Source: Corticium candelabrum
Lineage: Eukaryota; Porifera; Homoscleromorpha; Homosclerophorida; Plakinidae
Assembly: GCF_963422355.1 (NCBI RefSeq)
Contig: NC_085105.1
Coordinates: forward strand, 4,417,651 to 4,481,650
Length of the DNA stretch: 64,000 bases
Direction: 5' to 3'
Shown here: piece by piece, positions 61,949-64,000 of the stretch
Layout: each line of letters begins with the position of its first letter
Numbering within the stretch: position 1 is the stretch's first letter
The notes under the pieces: generated by a model
Databases searched by the model: none
What the model saw: only the letters and a program-made list of their open reading frames with translations
What the model was told of the DNA's origin: nothing
Program-made: the position numbers and the translations under genes

Positions 61949-62696
61949 CTGAACCACATGCAGGGGCATGGCTCACAGCCATTCCCAACCCAAATCTCGG
62001 GCTTGCTATGTCCAGGCATGAGTTCACTGTTGCTCTACGACTTCGGCTGGGTATTCCTCTTTTTCCGTCTCATCCAAACGCTGTACGCTGCCCATGTGGC
62101 CAATTGATTGACAAATTTGGTGATCATCTTCTCGGCTGTCGTAAGACTCGTTGAGATCAAAACGTCACAATGCTTTGAGGGACACCATCTATAATGCGCT
62201 GTTGATAGATGACAAAGGGACTTTATTAGGACAGAGATTTTCGTCACAGAATAACAATCGCTCTGGTGATGTTTACCATCCCAACTTTCTGTTTGGACGT
62301 CCTGCCTATTTTGACCTTACCATCCGTAACACAGTCCAATTGAAATTTGTTGCCAACAGTGCAAATTCTGCCGGTTCAGCTGCAGCAGCAGGTGAACTTG
62401 AAAAAGGTCTCAAGTACGAAGAAGCAGTCGCTGACAGTGGTGCCTTGTTCTTCCCACTAGCAGTGGAAACATATGGTTGTTGGACTTTTGCTAGTCTGCA
62501 TACTATTAAAACTACTGCGTCTAAAGTAGTGACTGCGACTAGTATTCCTTTTACACAAGCGAATTCTAATTTAATGCAACAATTGTCTGTTAATTTGTGG
62601 AAATTTAATGCTCGTATGATACAAAGTAGATTAATGTTAGATGCTGATGTAATTGCTTGGGATTTGCCGGTTTTGTCTGTTAGTAGTTTGTTATAA
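61949..62696 (+). pseudogene. Second REL-endonuclease tail, 5'-truncated at a (TA)n run
   Basis: It starts at the microsatellite with [54 protein letters not shown]. After a one-base shift at about 62150 it continues RSKRHNALRDTIYNALLI, DVYHPNFLFGRPAYFDLTI, MQQLSVNLWKFNA and a stop at 62694-62696. It is the same family as 60796-61674, about 50-60% identical by eye, and tandem to it in the same orientation. It extends a little further at the C-terminus. Confidence 0.8.
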
Positions 62697-62699
62697 AAT

Positions 62700-63033
62700 A
62701 TAATTACATATATTAAAAAATATATAATACATATATATACATTTTTCAAGTTCATCGAAATAAGCAACCTTTAAAAGACAAAGCTTAAATATTATAATAA
62801 GGTAGTACATTTTCTGTATTCTCACAAAAAACGAAGATGCGAACTCTTTGCAGTTCACAGTTTGAGTAGCCGTACCAAATACAACATTATCTTTGTAGAC
62901 TCTGCAAAGACGGAACGCTTTAAATATAGCAGGTAGAGGTTAAAAAGCTGAATTTATCTGTTTTTGCATTCGTATATGCATGTGTGAGCGTCGGATAAAT
63001 CCTGCACGTGACCGGAAGTATACGTCTATTGTA
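62700..63033. other. No feature recognised
   Basis: AT-rich sequence after the retroelement tail, presumably containing the promoter of the following gene. No element ends are visible. Confidence 0.4.
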
Positions 63034-64000
63034 ATGTCGACTACATCCGCAAGAAGCCAGCGTAGTGCAGGGAAGCACGGAGGTGCAAGACGAGGGGCTG
63101 GTCGTCGGAAAATACAACTAGACACAGAATGCAAAGTAGTAAGACTGGAACGATCTACTTACGACAGACTCCTCGCTTTGAGAGATCGCCTACGCTTGCC
63201 CAGTTTCAACTCGCTTGCCGAATTTCTTTTGAGGCGCGTACTCAACTGCAGGTTAGCTTGCTTGGTACTTCTGTATCAATTCACGAATAACAGTCAAAGC
63301 TTACGCTTTTTCAGCTGTCAGCCATTGTCCACTTTTCTACCGGAGCCTAATGCGATTGGAAAGTTCAGCCACAGCACTTCGATCGACGCACTATTCTCAA
63401 CACCGATATGACTCTATTCTTCAATCTAGGTGACGATTCAGCAACATTGGAGACTATAGCTTCCCATTCTAGAGAACGTACAGACCAGTCTGACTGTTTG
63501 ATAGCTGCAGGTAGGCTAGCTAGTAGATTACTGAGAATAGAGAAGGTCTACAAACATACACGTCTACTGTCTTGTACAGATCTTCGTGATTTAGACACAT
63601 CTGTCAGACACGTAGAAGAAATGATTTCTACTCCTGTACGGTCAGGCAAACTCAGTTCAAGAAGACCTCTGTTTCCATCTACACTTAGTCCAGTAAACTC
63701 TGCAAAGTACGACAGTTGAATTTGCACGTCTATTTGTGCATGTATCTGTAGATATAGTACACATAGTGTAATCTTATGACTGTTGTCCACTGATGCAGCT
63801 CTCCATGTCCCTCTGTGAATTGTTCATCAGGTTCTGAAACAGATGATGAGAGTAATGAAGATCAAGAACCTAGAAGAACGGCTGAGTAAATATAAGATCC
63901 TGTACCCTTACAGGACAGTTGTGACTTCAAATGTTTTTATCAGCTTGAAGACTTTACTGACTACACTAGATGAATCTGACCAGTCATCTGAAGATGAATA
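63034..64000 (+). CDS. Unrecognised basic nuclear-type protein, 5' exons (runs off right edge)
   Basis: An ATG at 63034 opens SAGKHGGARRGAGRRKIQLD, then VVRLERSTYDRLLALRDRL and FNSLAEFLLRRV, reaching a possible donor at 63252 (TGCAG|GTTAGC) or 63238. A downstream stretch from about 63313 (after TTTTTCAG) stays open as VSHCPLFYRSLMRLESSA to a donor-like GTGACG at 63430. Further pieces read SRERTDQSDCLIAAGRLASR (about 63460-63535) and, near 63840, an acidic GSETDDESNEDQEPRR. The GARRGAGRRK start resembles N-termini of proteins I remember from sponge and cnidarian genomes without assigned function. Exon joins are unsure. Confidence 0.45.

Overview
This is eukaryotic, animal DNA. Two host genes are recognisable by sequence and intron structure: a cullin-4 (CUL4) N-terminal half on the minus strand, running off the left edge, and a single-exon complex I subunit gene (NDUFB3) on the plus strand, head-to-head with it across about 190 bp. 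A third host gene on the minus strand (15.46-21.49 kb) encodes a long coiled coil built from phase-0 exons joined to a fibrinogen-like secreted domain. Remains of a kelch-repeat gene and a tyrosine-kinase-like last exon lie at 10.8-11.5 kb. Very short introns (55-104 bp) beside a few large transposon-filled ones, many dinucleotide and tetranucleotide arrays and this gene content suggest an early-branching animal such as a sponge. That assignment is inference.

From about 8.9 kb onward most of the window is transposable-element DNA of many classes. Cut-and-paste elements: a 266-bp MITE with an 8-bp target duplication (2960-3225); a hAT-like short element (5056-5339); a TTAA-flanked element with roughly 600-bp inverted arms carrying THAP-like remnants (22032-24227); a complete Tc1/mariner-type element with matching TIRs, TA duplications and an intact 618-aa transposase (26856-29630); and an intact hAT transposase fused to a PIP-box and a possible USP-like cysteine-protease domain (35342-38419). 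Rolling-circle elements: a 601-bp non-autonomous Helitron with both canonical ends (17301-17901), related fragments near 34.7, 44.5 and 57-60 kb, and a decayed RepHel gene with a 72-bp intron (39.6-44.2 kb). Retroelements: a Ty3/gypsy pol remnant (31.7-33.4 kb), two LINE 3' ends, two copies of an RT fragment (8.9-9.8 and 33.4-34.3 kb), and four copies of elements combining RT and/or a CCHC plus restriction-like endonuclease tail (47.3-50.2, 53.6-56.8, 60.8-61.7 and 62.0-62.7 kb).

The least familiar material is a repeat present at 11.86-12.93 kb and 51.47-53.46 kb. Its decayed reading frames look faintly like a rolling-circle replication initiator and could not be placed in a known transposon class. 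The right edge (63.0-64.0 kb) holds the start of an unrecognised basic nuclear protein gene. All coordinates were read by eye; splice sites were placed using GT/AG dinucleotides, reading-frame phase and remembered family similarity, without any search.
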